From the NCBI GenBank assembly GCA_034928535.1, contig JAYFOV010000026.1, positions 1 to 64,000 of the forward strand: DNA of 64,000 nucleotides, written 5' to 3'. Both the position numbers and the translations under genes were made by a program. Below are positions 15,923-24,753 of this stretch, one piece after another (position 1 is the stretch's first letter; every line of letters starts with the position of its first letter). The notes beneath the pieces were generated by a model. It made no database searches and had not been told where the DNA came from. It saw only the letters and a list, made by a program, of their open reading frames with translations. The DNA comes from CAXXOK01 sp001604115. Lineage in GTDB: Bacteria; Bacillota; Clostridia; Christensenellales; Aristaeellaceae.

Positions 15923-15944
15923 CCCCACCTTTGCCCCCTATAAT
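15915..15944 (+). promoter_or_regulatory. Promoter of the split transketolase genes
   Basis: TTGACA (15915-15920) and TATAAT (15939-15944) have an 18-base spacer. The leader to the start codon is about 165 bases. Confidence 0.8.
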
Positions 15945-16118
15945 GAGAAAGGATTTTTGGCTGCCCGCCGGTGCGGGCGCCGTGCGGCCGCACGCCTGCG
16001 GCCAGGAAATCCGGGGTCGTCAAAAGGCGATCCATCCCGGCGCATACGCGCCCGGGCAGGCGCGGGGCACACCGCCGCCGCCAGCCCTCCGGCGCAGATG
16101 AGATAAGGAGAGATCAAT

Positions 16119-16931
16119 ATGACCATCCACGAGCTTGAGGCAACGTGCAAGCAGGTGCGGCGTGACATCATCAACATGACCGCCGACGCGGGTTCCGGCC
16201 ATCCGGGCGGCTCGCTGAGCGCGACGGAGATCCTCGTTGCCCTGTACTTTCAAAAGATGAATGTGGATCCGCAAAACCCCAAAGCGCCGCAGCGGGATCG
16301 GCTGGTCATGTCCAAAGGGCATGCCACGCCCGGGCTGTATGCTGTGCTGGGCCGCCGGGGCTATTTCTCCCCGGAGCTGTTTCCCACATTCCGCCAGATC
16401 CACAGCCCGCTGCAGGGACACCCGGACATGAAAAAATGCCCCGGGGTGGATGCTTCCACCGGGTCGCTGGGGCAGGGCGCATCCATTGCCACAGGCATGG
16501 CGCTTGGCGCCAAGCACACCGGCAACCCCTGCCATGTTTATGCGGTGCTGGGCGATGGCGAGTGCCAGGAAGGCCTCATTTGGGAGGCGGCCATGTCGGC
16601 GGCGCACTATCAGCTGGACAACCTCACCTTTATTTTGGATAACAACGGCCTGCAGATCGATGGCAGCAACAATGAGGTCATGTGCCTGGGCGATATCCAC
16701 GCCAAGTTCAAGGCATTTGGCTTTCATGTGATCGCGGTGGAGGATGGCAACGACCTCCAGCAGGTGCTGGACGCGCTGAACCAACCCGCCCAGAGCGGCA
16801 AGCCCACGTGCATCATCTGCCGAACGGTCAAGGGCAAGGGCGTTTCCTTTATGGAAAACCAGGCCGGCTGGCATGGCAAGGCGCCCAACAACGAGCAGCG
16901 CGAGCAGGCGCTCAAGGAATTGGAGGCGTGA
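16119..16931 (+). CDS. Transketolase, N-terminal (TPP-binding) subunit
   Basis: This 270-residue subunit is the first half of a split transketolase, moving two-carbon units in the non-oxidative pentose phosphate pathway. It shows GSGHPGGSLSATE at about residue 25, the SKGHATP loop, and the TPP/metal motif GDGECQEG followed about 28 residues later by DNNG. The C-terminal half is encoded by the next gene, which starts two bases after this stop. The start follows AAGGAGA. Split transketolases are common in Clostridia; such pairs sometimes act on other sugars or on DXP-like substrates, so the exact substrate is not certain. Confidence 0.93.
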   Translation: MTIHELEATCKQVRRDIINMTADAGSGHPGGSLSATEILVALYFQKMNVDPQNPKAPQRDRLVMSKGHATPGLYAVLGRRGYFSPELFPTFRQIHSPLQGHPDMKKCPGVDASTGSLGQGASIATGMALGAKHTGNPCHVYAVLGDGECQEGLIWEAAMSAAHYQLDNLTFILDNNGLQIDGSNNEVMCLGDIHAKFKAFGFHVIAVEDGNDLQQVLDALNQPAQSGKPTCIICRTVKGKGVSFMENQAGWHGKAPNNEQREQALKELEA

Positions 16932-16933
16932 GC

Positions 16934-17854
16934 ATGAGTGAGAAAAAAGCCACCCGAGTCGCCTATGGCGAAGCCCTTGTGGAACTGGGCAAGGAAAATG
17001 ACAAGATCGTTGTGCTGGATGCGGATCTGGCCAGCGCAACCATGACGGGCACGTTCCGCAAGGCGTTCCCGGACAGGCATTTTGAGCTGGGCATTGCCGA
17101 AGCCAATATGGTGACCGTGGCCAACGGCATGAGCACCATGGGGCTGATCCCCTTTGCCAGCACGTTTGCGGTGTTTGCGGGGCGCTGCTATGAGCAGATC
17201 CGCAATTCCGTATGCTACCCGCACAACAACGTCAAGTTCGCCTTCACGCACGCGGGGCTGACCGTGGGCGAGGATGGCGGCAGCCATCAGGCGATTGAGG
17301 ATATCGCGCTCATGCGTGTGCTGCCGGGCATGACGGTCATCTGCCCGGCGGATGCCAACGAAGCCCTCAAGGCTGTGAAGGCCGCCGTGGAGATCGACGG
17401 GCCGGTATACCTGCGCCTTGCGCGCCTGCCTACCGCGGTGTTTGAGGATATGCCCTTTACGGTGGGCAAGGGACACGTGATGCGCGAGGGCAAGGATGGG
17501 GTCATCTTCACCTATGGCACGATGGTGGAGGTGAGCCTGGACGCGGCCAAGCTGCTCAGCGAAAAAGGCATGGAGGTGGCTGTGGTGAACATGGCTACCA
17601 TCAAGCCGCTGGACGAAGCCATCGTGAAGGAATATGCAGCCAAGTGCGGCAAGGTTTTCACGGTGGAGGAGCACAATGTGATCGGCGGCCTGGGCGATGC
17701 GGTGGCCGGGGTGCTGGCAGGCACAGGCACGTTTGTGTTCAAGAAAATCGGTGTGGAGGATCGCTTCGGGCAATCCGGCAAGCCGATGGATGTGCTGCGT
17801 GAATACGGCCTGTGCGCCGATCAGGTAGCAGAGAAGATTTTGGCTGCCAAGTAA
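16934..17854 (+). CDS. Transketolase, C-terminal subunit
   Basis: The 306-residue second half of the split enzyme has the pyrimidine-binding domain with the conserved FELGIAEANM (activating Glu) and AFTHAGLTVGEDGGSHQ, followed by the transketolase C-terminal fold (EEHNVIGGLGDAV). It forms the active site together with the preceding subunit. An in-frame extension reaches back to 16682 inside that gene, but the ATG at 16934, two bases after the upstream stop, is where homologues start. Confidence 0.93.
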   Translation: MSEKKATRVAYGEALVELGKENDKIVVLDADLASATMTGTFRKAFPDRHFELGIAEANMVTVANGMSTMGLIPFASTFAVFAGRCYEQIRNSVCYPHNNVKFAFTHAGLTVGEDGGSHQAIEDIALMRVLPGMTVICPADANEALKAVKAAVEIDGPVYLRLARLPTAVFEDMPFTVGKGHVMREGKDGVIFTYGTMVEVSLDAAKLLSEKGMEVAVVNMATIKPLDEAIVKEYAAKCGKVFTVEEHNVIGGLGDAVAGVLAGTGTFVFKKIGVEDRFGQSGKPMDVLREYGLCADQVAEKILAAK

Positions 17855-17872
17855 GGCAGTAGGATAGGGCAA

Positions 17873-18025
17873 CCCCCGCCGCAGCGGTAAAGGGTCAAGG
17901 GGCAATGCCCCTTGTGGGGTGCGGGGCAACCCCCCGCGCGTCCCCACCCCACCCCGCGCCGCAGCGCCCACACCCCCAAGCGAGCGAACCGCCGCGCAGC
18001 GGCGATGAGGCGAGCGGCACCCTCA
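17873..18025 (+). repeat. Intergenic hairpin repeat, family A, copy with altered stems
   Basis: CCGCCGCAGCGGTAAAGGGT leads into hairpin CAAGGGGCAATGCCCCTTG and GCGGGGCAACCCCCCGC. The right module AAGCGAGCGAACCGCCGC follows, with GCAGCGGCGATGAGGCGAGCGG. The stems differ in sequence from other copies but stay paired. Confidence 0.8.
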
Positions 18026-18070
18026 CCCAACCCCAAAGCGCAGCGGCACCCCCGCTGCGCTTTGCCGTAC

Positions 18071-18169
18071 CCCCGCCGCAGTGGCAAAGGGTCAAGGGGC
18101 GTTGCCCCTTGTGGGGTGCGGGGCAACACCCCGCGCGTCCCCATCCCCATCCCCACCCCCGCGCCGCAA
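18071..18169 (+). repeat. Intergenic hairpin repeat, family A, left half only
   Basis: A second copy lies in tandem 45 bases after the previous one. It has CCGCCGCAGTGGCAAAGGGT, hairpin CAAGGGGCGTTGCCCCTTG and GCGGGGCAACACCCCGC, then C-rich sequence. Between the copies, AAAGCGCAGCGG and CCGCTGCGCTTT form another hairpin (about 18036-18064). Confidence 0.75.
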
Positions 18170-18251
18170 CCTTGACAACTGTGCTAGAATAAGGTGTCTA
18201 ATGATCTTACGTGTCTCCATGCGCCTGATTGGAAAAGGAGGCTGACCTGCC

Positions 18252-18764
18252 ATGAATGTATCCGAAGCCATCCGCACCCGGCACAGTGTGCGCAAGTATC
18301 AACCAGGCGTGACCATCCCCCGGGAGCATATCCGGCAGATGCTGGAAGCGGCTATGCACGCGCCCAGCGCGGTCAACTCACGCCCGTGGGAATTTGTCGT
18401 GGTGGAAAACCCGGCCTTGCGCCAGCAAATCAGCGCGGCGCACCCCTACTGCCGCTCGCTGCCGGATGCATCGCTGGCGATCGTGGTGTGCGGCCTGCCG
18501 GACGCGTGGCCGGATGCACCCCCAGGCGGCATGTGGCCGCAGGACTGCGCCGCCGCAACGGAAAATATCCTGCTGGAGGCAACCGGGCTGGGCTACGGTA
18601 CCTGTTGGTGCGGCGTGTACCCGCACCGGGAGCGCGCCGAGGCCATCGCGCGGCTCATCGGGGTCACATCGGTGCCGGTATCGCTGATCATCGTCGGCAA
18701 AGCGGCGGAAGTACCCAAAACACGCGGGTTTTATGACGAAAGCCGCGTCCGTTATCTGCGATAA
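18252..18764 (+). CDS. Nitroreductase family protein
   Basis: The 170-residue FMN-dependent oxidoreductase starts NVSEAIRTRHSVRKYQPG, the FMN-binding signature of the family. It continues with MHAPSAVNSRPWEFVVVE and the later AATENILLEATGLGYGTCWCG, which completes the flavin and dimer contacts. The substrate (quinone, nitro or enone) cannot be told from sequence. A TTGACA at 18172-18177 with TCTAAT at 18197-18202 (19-base spacer) is a possible promoter. AAAGGAGG precedes the start. Confidence 0.9.
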   Translation: MNVSEAIRTRHSVRKYQPGVTIPREHIRQMLEAAMHAPSAVNSRPWEFVVVENPALRQQISAAHPYCRSLPDASLAIVVCGLPDAWPDAPPGGMWPQDCAAATENILLEATGLGYGTCWCGVYPHRERAEAIARLIGVTSVPVSLIIVGKAAEVPKTRGFYDESRVRYLR

Positions 18765-18814
18765 AGCCATGCTGCCAAGCAGGCATGCCATGTGCATCGG
18801 GAGGTGCCCCGCCC

Positions 18815-19183
18815 ATGACGCTGCAAACCCTACCCTACCCCTTTACAGTCTGCAAAGTGAGGGACGCGGGATGCATTGATCTGCAACTACCCTATACCTT
18901 TGCGGGCATCACGGATGCGGAGTGCTCGCTGGTGTGCCAGACGGCGTACACGCCAGCGCAAACCCTGGCCCGGGAGGATGGCTGGCGAGCCCTGCGCGTG
19001 GCGGGGAGCATGGATTTTGGGCTGGTGGGCGTGCTCAGCGGCATTACGGGGGCACTGGCCGCGGCCGGGGTGCCCGTGTTTGCGGTTTCCACGTTTGATA
19101 CGGATTATGTGCTGGTCAAAGCAGATCGCCTGGCGGCCGCACAGGCAGCCCTGCGCGGCGCAGGCTATGCCGTTGCGTCATAA
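18815..19183 (+). CDS. ACT-domain protein (CASTOR/ACT_7-like)
   Basis: This 122-residue protein probably has two ACT-like halves. The second half, with GLVGVLSGITGALAAAGVPVFAVSTFDTDYVLVK, is the well-conserved ligand-binding ACT segment that senses amino acids. Such stand-alone proteins are widespread and have no known partner. I chose ATG 18815 because GGGAGGT lies about ten bases upstream. It follows the nitroreductase gene by 50 bases and may be co-transcribed with it. Confidence 0.8.
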   Translation: MTLQTLPYPFTVCKVRDAGCIDLQLPYTFAGITDAECSLVCQTAYTPAQTLAREDGWRALRVAGSMDFGLVGVLSGITGALAAAGVPVFAVSTFDTDYVLVKADRLAAAQAALRGAGYAVAS

Positions 19184-19216
19184 CCCTACAACCCTATAAC
19201 CCTACAACCCTACAGC
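19184..19216 (+). repeat. Short tandem repeat of CCCTACAA/CCCTATAA
   Basis: Four imperfect 8-base units (CCCTACAA, CCCTATAA, CCCTACAA, CCCTACAG) follow the ACT gene stop directly. Confidence 0.75.
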
Positions 19217-19240
19217 CAAAACCGTTTGATGACGTGATAC

Positions 19241-19394
19241 TATTTTAACTCCTTCATGCTTCATACATCGCGAGTGATTTTGTTCTATGGCGAGAAGCGG
19301 ATGCGAAGGCATAGCGGGGCTATGTCGGGCTTTCGCGATGCAGCCAGGGGGCAAAAGCGCTCGCGAGATAGAAGCGTTAAGGAGTTGAAATAGT
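19241..19394. mobile_element. MITE-like palindromic element, 154 bp
   Basis: The ends are about 35-base imperfect inverted repeats: CTATTTTAACTCCTT...ATCGCGAG on the left and CTCGCGAG...AAGGAGTTGAAATAG on the right. Pairing continues inwards (GATTTTG/CAAAAGCG, CTATGGC/GCCAGGG) to an apex hairpin CATAGCGGGGCTATG at about 19311-19325, so the whole unit folds on itself. It has no coding capacity. I see no target-site duplication. It sits in the gap between the ACT and YbaK genes and is much richer in A+T at its ends than the surroundings. Confidence 0.72.
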
Positions 19395-19477
19395 TAAAGC
19401 CCGCCATGAGCCGGGTTTTGGATAGCCATGCCCACAGGCGGGGGCATGAAGCGCTGCCGCAGCACGCCCCGCCCGGT

Positions 19478-19505
19478 TTGCATTTTGCCGGCAATGGGTT
19501 ATAAT
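19478..19505 (+). promoter_or_regulatory. Promoter of the ybaK-ABC operon
   Basis: TTGCAT (19478-19483) and TATAAT (19500-19505) have a 16-base spacer. The ATG at 19507 would lie at or before the transcription start, which supports the downstream ATG at 19540. Confidence 0.7.
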
Positions 19506-19539
19506 AATGGACAATCCATATCGAGAGAAGGGGTTTTCC

Positions 19540-20010
19540 ATGTCCTTGGAATCCGTGCGCCCCAGCTTGGAGGCCGCAGGCTTTGCGGATCGGGTAATGA
19601 CCTTTGCCAACAGCAGCGCCACGGTGGAGCTGGCCGCGCAGTGCGTGGGCTGCCAGCCGGCGCAGATCGCCAAATCCCTTTCCTTCCGCACGGCGGAAGG
19701 CGCGGTGCTCATCGTGACCGCCGGCGATGCCAAGATCGACAATGCCAAGTATAAAGCGCTGTTTCACCAGAAGGCTACCATGCTTTCCCATGACGAGGTG
19801 TATGATTTGCTCGGCCTGCGCGTGGGCGGAGTGTGCCCCTTTGGGGTGAGCGCGCCGGTGTTTTTGGATATTTCTCTGCGCCGGTTTGATACGGTGTACC
19901 CCGCTGCCGGGGATGACCACAGCGCCGTGCGCCTGACCCCGGAGGAGCTGCAGGCCGCCAGCCGCGCCCAGGGCTGGGTGGATGTATGCAAAGGTTGGAA
20001 CGAGGTGTAA
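19540..20010 (+). CDS. YbaK/ProX-type aminoacyl-tRNA deacylase-like protein
   Basis: The 156-residue protein has the YbaK/EbsC fold: AAQCVGCQPAQIAKSLSFR with the conserved Lys, then DNAKYKALFH and GVCPFGVSAPVFLDISL. Family members hydrolyse mischarged Cys- or Pro-tRNA. The gene ends three bases before the ABC ATPase start, so it is the first gene of that operon, perhaps only for expression reasons. The start at 19540 is chosen because the earlier ATG at 19507 abuts the -10 box. Confidence 0.85.
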   Translation: MSLESVRPSLEAAGFADRVMTFANSSATVELAAQCVGCQPAQIAKSLSFRTAEGAVLIVTAGDAKIDNAKYKALFHQKATMLSHDEVYDLLGLRVGGVCPFGVSAPVFLDISLRRFDTVYPAAGDDHSAVRLTPEELQAASRAQGWVDVCKGWNEV

Positions 20011-20013
20011 CCC

Positions 20014-21561
20014 ATGCAGGAATCACCGCCCATTGTGCAGTTTTCCCACGTATCCATGCAGTTTCCCGGCGTGCTGGCCAATGATGATGTGAGCCTTGCC
20101 ATCCGCAAAGGCGAGGTGTTTGCGCTGGTCGGCGAAAACGGCGCGGGCAAGAGCACGCTGATGAACCTGCTCTACGGCCTGCAAAAGCCTACCCTTGGTG
20201 CCATCAGGGTCAAAGGCAAGCCCATCGGCCCCCGGCATGATCCCCTGCGCGCCATGGCCATGGGCGTGGGCATGGTGCATCAGCATTTCAAGCTGGTGCC
20301 CAGCTTCAGCGTGGCGCAAAACATCGCGCTGGGCGCGGAGCCCAGGCGGCGAGGCGTGTTGTATGATATGAAAAGCCTCAACCGCGAGGTGGCGGCGCTG
20401 GGCGAGCGCTTCGGCCTGCCCGTGAATCCCACGGACACCGTGGGGGAGCTGAGCATCGGCCTGCAACAGCGGGTGGAGATCCTCAAAGCGCTCCGGCGCG
20501 GCGCGGATGTGCTCATTTTGGACGAGCCGACCGCCGTGCTCACCCCCAGCGAGACGGAGGAGCTGTTTCAGGTCATCCGCCGCATCGTCGCGGAGCAGGG
20601 CATGACGGTCATCCTGATCACGCACAAGCTGGGCGAGGTCATGCGGCTGAGCGACCGCGTGGGCGTGATGCGGCGGGGCAAGCTCATCGGCGTGGTGGAT
20701 ACCCCGCATACGGACGAGCGAAAGCTGGCTGCCATGATGGTGGGGCGTGAGGTGATCTTTGACGAGATCCGCGTTGGCGCGCCCAGCCCGCAAAAGGTGC
20801 TGGAGGTGCAAGCGCTTTCTGCGCTGGATGATCGGGGACTGCCGGCGGTGCGCGGCGTGAGCCTTTGCGTGCACGCCGGGGAGATCGTGGGCGTGTGCGG
20901 CGTGGAGGGCAATGGCCAGACGGAGCTTACGGAATGCATCATGGGTATGCGCCCGCAGACCGGGGGCACGGTGCTGCTCAACGGGCAGGATGTGAGCCGC
21001 CTGGACCCGCGCGGCATCCGTGCCCGCGGCGTGAGCTGGATCCCGGACGATCGCCTGCGCACAGGCCTGAGCGCTAAAGCCACCGTCACGGAAAACCTGC
21101 TGGTGGGCAAACAGCGCCGCCCGGCCTTCAGCGCGCTGGGCATCCACTTTCGCAAGCGTGCCGCGCGCCGCTATGCGCAGGGGCTGGCCGAGGCGTTTGA
21201 CATCCGCTCCGGCGGGCTGGAACTGCCGGTGGGCAGCCTGAGCGGCGGCAATATGCAAAAAGCCATCCTGGCGCGTGAGTTCAGCTTTGATTCCCCGGTG
21301 CTGGTCATCAGCCAGCCGACGCGGGGGGTCGATATCGGCGCCATCGAATTCATTCATGAAAAAATATTGGAAAAACGCAACGCGGGGTGCGCCATTTTGC
21401 TTGTGAGCGCCGATCTGGATGAGCTGTTCCGGCTGTCGGACACACTGGTCACGCTGTACGGCGGGCAGATCACCGCACGCTTTGCGGCCGGGCAGGTCGA
21501 TCCATCCGGCATCAGCTACTACATGACCGGCGGTCGGCAGGAAGGGGCGTTGGACGCATGA
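20014..21561 (+). CDS. BMP-type nucleoside ABC transporter ATP-binding protein
   Basis: The 515-residue ATPase has two fused nucleotide-binding domains as in sugar and nucleoside importers of the RbsA/NupO type. The first domain holds Walker A GENGAGKST (about 42-50), signature LSIGLQQRV and Walker B LILDEPTAVL. The second is degenerate (GVEGNGQTE in place of Walker A; signature LSGGNMQK). It powers the two permeases that follow, with 4-base overlaps between genes. No substrate-binding protein is encoded nearby, so one must come from elsewhere, for example the BMP protein at 59078-60220. Confidence 0.93.
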   Translation: MQESPPIVQFSHVSMQFPGVLANDDVSLAIRKGEVFALVGENGAGKSTLMNLLYGLQKPTLGAIRVKGKPIGPRHDPLRAMAMGVGMVHQHFKLVPSFSVAQNIALGAEPRRRGVLYDMKSLNREVAALGERFGLPVNPTDTVGELSIGLQQRVEILKALRRGADVLILDEPTAVLTPSETEELFQVIRRIVAEQGMTVILITHKLGEVMRLSDRVGVMRRGKLIGVVDTPHTDERKLAAMMVGREVIFDEIRVGAPSPQKVLEVQALSALDDRGLPAVRGVSLCVHAGEIVGVCGVEGNGQTELTECIMGMRPQTGGTVLLNGQDVSRLDPRGIRARGVSWIPDDRLRTGLSAKATVTENLLVGKQRRPAFSALGIHFRKRAARRYAQGLAEAFDIRSGGLELPVGSLSGGNMQKAILAREFSFDSPVLVISQPTRGVDIGAIEFIHEKILEKRNAGCAILLVSADLDELFRLSDTLVTLYGGQITARFAAGQVDPSGISYYMTGGRQEGALDA

Positions 21562-22694
21562 ACACCGGCTTTTGGCAAAGCGTACGCACGCTGGTCATGC
21601 TCAAGCCCAAGCAAAAGCTGACCGCGCAATATCTGCTCTCGCTGGCGGTGGCGGTGGGGCTGGCTTTTTTGGTGGGTGCGGGCATCATGCTGCTGTGTGG
21701 CTTTGACCCCATCCAGTGCTACGGGGCAATGTTTCAGGGGGCGCTGGGCAAGCCGCGCGCGCTGGGCAACACCCTGGCCAAAACCGTGACCCTGTGCCTG
21801 ACGGGCCTGGCCATGAGCCTGGCGGCCAAGGCGGGCATCTTTAACGTGGGCGGCGAAGGGCAGCTGTACCTGGGCGGTCTGGCGGCGGCGTTGGTGGGCG
21901 CGGGCATGGAGGGTGCGCCTGGATGGCTGATCATCCTGTGCGCGTTGCTGGCGGCCATGGCGGCGGGCGGCGCCTATGCCTTTTTGCCCGGCGTGCTCAA
22001 AGTAAAGCTCAAGGTCAACGAGGTGGTCACGACCATCCTGCTCAACTCTGCGGCCATCTATTTTTGCAGTTATCTGGCCAATGGACCGCTCAAGACCGGG
22101 GAGCGCGGCATTGCCAGCGGCACGGCCATGGTGGCCAAGGCCGCGTGGTTCACGCCCCTCATCCGCCTGAGCAACCTGACCACGGGCGTTTTCTATGCGG
22201 CGGTGGCGGCGCTGCTGGTGTGGTATGTCATGACCCGATCCACCGTGGGGTTTGAGATGAAAATCACCGGCACCAACAGCCGCTTTGCCCGCTACGGCGG
22301 CATCCGCTCGGATGCGCTCATGCTCTGGGGCATGGTGCTCTCGGGGATGCTCTGCGGCATCGTGGGGCTTATCGAAGTGTTTGGGCTGCACCACCGTTTT
22401 CTGACCACGATCTCCAGCGAGTTTTATTTTGACGGCATGCTGGTGGCCATGATCATGCGCTACCAGCCGCTGGGGGTCATCCTGATGAGCTTTTTCTTTG
22501 CCGTGCTCAACATCGGCGGCTCGGCCATGGAGCTTTCGGCAGGCATCAGCAGCGAGGTCATGCTCATCGTACAATCTGTGATCATCTTCTTCATGGCGGC
22601 GGAAGGCGGCATCAGCGAGATGCTGCGCGCCGCCGCGGCCACACGGCGCGTGCGGCGCGCGGCGCGCAGGGCGGAAAGGGGGGTTGCGCGGTGA
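21558..22694 (+). CDS. BMP-type ABC transporter permease 1
   Basis: This is a 378-residue membrane protein of the BPD_transp_2 (LivH/RbsC/NupP) fold with about nine helices. It includes KAGIFNVGGEGQLYLGG in the first half and TGTNSRFARYGGI around the coupling-loop region. It overlaps the ATPase gene by four bases (ATGA) and the second permease gene by four bases. The C terminus carries an unusually basic tail rich in Arg and Ala. Confidence 0.92.
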   Translation: MNTGFWQSVRTLVMLKPKQKLTAQYLLSLAVAVGLAFLVGAGIMLLCGFDPIQCYGAMFQGALGKPRALGNTLAKTVTLCLTGLAMSLAAKAGIFNVGGEGQLYLGGLAAALVGAGMEGAPGWLIILCALLAAMAAGGAYAFLPGVLKVKLKVNEVVTTILLNSAAIYFCSYLANGPLKTGERGIASGTAMVAKAAWFTPLIRLSNLTTGVFYAAVAALLVWYVMTRSTVGFEMKITGTNSRFARYGGIRSDALMLWGMVLSGMLCGIVGLIEVFGLHHRFLTTISSEFYFDGMLVAMIMRYQPLGVILMSFFFAVLNIGGSAMELSAGISSEVMLIVQSVIIFFMAAEGGISEMLRAAAATRRVRRAARRAERGVAR

Positions 22695-23599
22695 GTGAGG
22701 TATTCAACCTTTTGCTGCTGCAAAACACGCTGCGCACGGCGACTCCCGTAGTGCTGTGCGCACTGGGGTGCCTGCTGACCGATCAGGTGGGCATCATGAA
22801 CATCGGCGTGGATGGCATGATGCTCATGGGCGCGTTTTTTGCGGTGCTGGGCAGCTACCTGTTTGGCAGCTGGGCCATGGGGCTGCTGTTTGCCACGGTG
22901 CTGGGTGCGCTGCTGGGGCTGTTTTACTATGTTTTTTCCATCAAGTTCAAAAGCGATGAGTTCATCATCGGCGTGGCGCTGAACATTCTGGCGGGCGGGC
23001 TCACGGTGTTTCTGCTGCGCACGCTCTTTGGGGTCAAAGGCTCCTTCAGCGGGCCGGGCATCGTGCCGCTGCCCACCCTGCGCCTGCCGTGGCTGGAAGA
23101 CGTGCCCGTGCTGGGCGCGCTGCTCAGCGGCAATACGCTGCTGGTCTATGTGAGCTGGCTGCTGGTGGGGGGCATTTGGATTCTGCTGTACAAAACGCCG
23201 CTGGGTTTTCACCTGCGCGCCAGCGGGGAAGCGCCGGAGGCTTTGCGCGCGGCCGGGCGCAGCCCGGAAAAGATGAAGCGCCTTGCCTCCGTGCTTTGCG
23301 GGGTGCTGGCCTCGCTCTCCGGGGCGCACCTGAGCCTTGGCTACCTGACCATGTTTTCCGAAAACATGAGTGCATCCCGTGGCTATGTGGCGGTCGCCTG
23401 CGTGATCTTCGGCGGGGGCAACCCGCCCCGGGTGTTCATGGCGGCGCTGCTGTTCGGCTTTATCGATGCGCTGGGGCTTCGGTTGCAGCGCTACATCCCC
23501 AGCGATTTGACCAGCATGGCGCCCTATGTGGTCACCGTGGTGATGATGGTGGCCGTGGTGCTGCTGCGCGGCCAAAAGAAAAAACGGCTGGAAACCTGA
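22691..23599 (+). CDS. BMP-type ABC transporter permease 2
   Basis: The 302-residue partner permease (NupQ-like) starts at GTG within the end of permease 1. It shows TDQVGIMNIGVDGMMLMGAF, the conserved motif of the second subunit, and GFHLRASGEAPEALRAAG at the coupling loop. About eight membrane helices are visible. It closes the importer operon and is followed by a terminator hairpin. Confidence 0.92.
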   Translation: MSEVFNLLLLQNTLRTATPVVLCALGCLLTDQVGIMNIGVDGMMLMGAFFAVLGSYLFGSWAMGLLFATVLGALLGLFYYVFSIKFKSDEFIIGVALNILAGGLTVFLLRTLFGVKGSFSGPGIVPLPTLRLPWLEDVPVLGALLSGNTLLVYVSWLLVGGIWILLYKTPLGFHLRASGEAPEALRAAGRSPEKMKRLASVLCGVLASLSGAHLSLGYLTMFSENMSASRGYVAVACVIFGGGNPPRVFMAALLFGFIDALGLRLQRYIPSDLTSMAPYVVTVVMMVAVVLLRGQKKKRLET

Positions 23600-23610
23600 C
23601 AAACACACGC

Positions 23611-23649
23611 AAGGCGCTGCCGCGCAAACACAAGCGGACAGCGCCTTTT
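23611..23649 (+). terminator. Terminator of the first BMP-type ABC operon
   Basis: AAGGCGCTG and CAGCGCCTT pair around a 20-base loop and are followed by TTTTG, just after the permease 2 stop. Confidence 0.75.
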
Positions 23650-23773
23650 GCTTGCGCTGGCGAGCCCCGGCGGGGCACGCGCCTTCACGCACTTGCAAAA
23701 AGGCGCCAAACCATGTACAATAAACCGGTTGATATGTGGCCTTATTCTGACAGCATCATACAAGGAGGAACCT

Positions 23774-24652
23774 ATGAATTCTTATGTTTTCATGACCGAT
23801 TCGGACAGCGACCTGCCCTTTTCGTATGTGGATCAGTACGACCTGAAGATGGTATACATGCCTTACATTGTGGACGGCGTGGAATATCTGGACGATCTGG
23901 GACGCTCCGGCAAGCAGACGGAGTATTTCAACAACATGCGCAATGGCACCGCGCCCGTCACCTCCCTGCTGCCCACCCCGGTTTATGTGGAGTATTTTGA
24001 GCCTATCCTTTCGCAGGGCAAGGATATCCTGTTCATTTGCTTTTCCAGCAAAATGAGCTCCACCATGAACAACATCCTGGCTGCCCGGGAGGAAATGCTG
24101 GAAAAATACCCCGAGCGCCGCATCCTGGTGGTCGATACACTCAGCATTTCCGCGCCGATGACGCTGCTGTTGCACCGCGCCTACAAGCTCTATGCCGAGG
24201 GCAAAACCATGGACGAGGTCGCCGCATGGGTGGAAGCCAACAAGCTGCGCTCGCACGCCTGGTTCACGGTGGATGATCTGAAGTACCTCAAGCGCGGCGG
24301 GCGCATCAGCGCGGTGGCCGCTACGGTGGGCACCATGCTGGATCTCAAGCCGGTGATCATCCTGACCAGGGAAGGCTCCATGACCGCCGTGGATAAGATT
24401 CGCGGCCGCAAAGCCGCGCTGCGCTTCATTGCCGACAAAACCGCCGAGCATATCGAAAACCCGGAGGATCAGGAGCTGGTGATCCTCCATGCGGACGCGC
24501 TGGAGGATGCCGATCGCCTGGAGGCGCTGATCCGCGAGCGCGTGCCCAATCTGGGCAGCGTGACCAAACAGTTTGTGGGGCCTGTGATCGGTGCGCATTG
24601 CGGGCCGGGCACGGTGGCTTCCTGTTTCATGGGCAAAGAACGCACAGTGTGA
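23774..24652 (+). CDS. DegV family fatty-acid-binding protein
   Basis: The 292-residue DegV protein probably binds a fatty acid in a pocket between two domains, as the FakB proteins that present fatty acids to FakA do. It has TDSDSDLP near the N terminus, TSLLPTPVYVEYFEP, FSSKMSSTMNN and the GGRISAVAA loop. The C-terminal GAHCGPGTVASCFMG is the family's conserved ending. The start at 23774 has AAGGAGGA five bases upstream; the longer open frame from 23648 begins in the preceding terminator. No FakA gene is in the window. Confidence 0.92.
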   Translation: MNSYVFMTDSDSDLPFSYVDQYDLKMVYMPYIVDGVEYLDDLGRSGKQTEYFNNMRNGTAPVTSLLPTPVYVEYFEPILSQGKDILFICFSSKMSSTMNNILAAREEMLEKYPERRILVVDTLSISAPMTLLLHRAYKLYAEGKTMDEVAAWVEANKLRSHAWFTVDDLKYLKRGGRISAVAATVGTMLDLKPVIILTREGSMTAVDKIRGRKAALRFIADKTAEHIENPEDQELVILHADALEDADRLEALIRERVPNLGSVTKQFVGPVIGAHCGPGTVASCFMGKERTV

Positions 24653-24672
24653 TCCGGGGCTGCATGCCCTCA

Positions 24673-24716
24673 AACCGTGCCTGTAAATGGAAAGGCTGCT
24701 TACAGGCACGGTTTTC
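24673..24716 (+). terminator. Terminator after degV-type gene
   Basis: Perfect 14-base arms (AACCGTGCCTGTAA and complement) enclose a 13-base loop and end in TTTTCTT. Confidence 0.9.
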
Positions 24717-24753
24717 TTATGCATCGAATCATTTTTCATAGGGAGGAACTTTC

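Noticed and set aside
17873..18169. CRISPR-like array
   Set aside because: The repeats are hairpin modules of unequal spacing with no unique spacers, and no cas gene is near.
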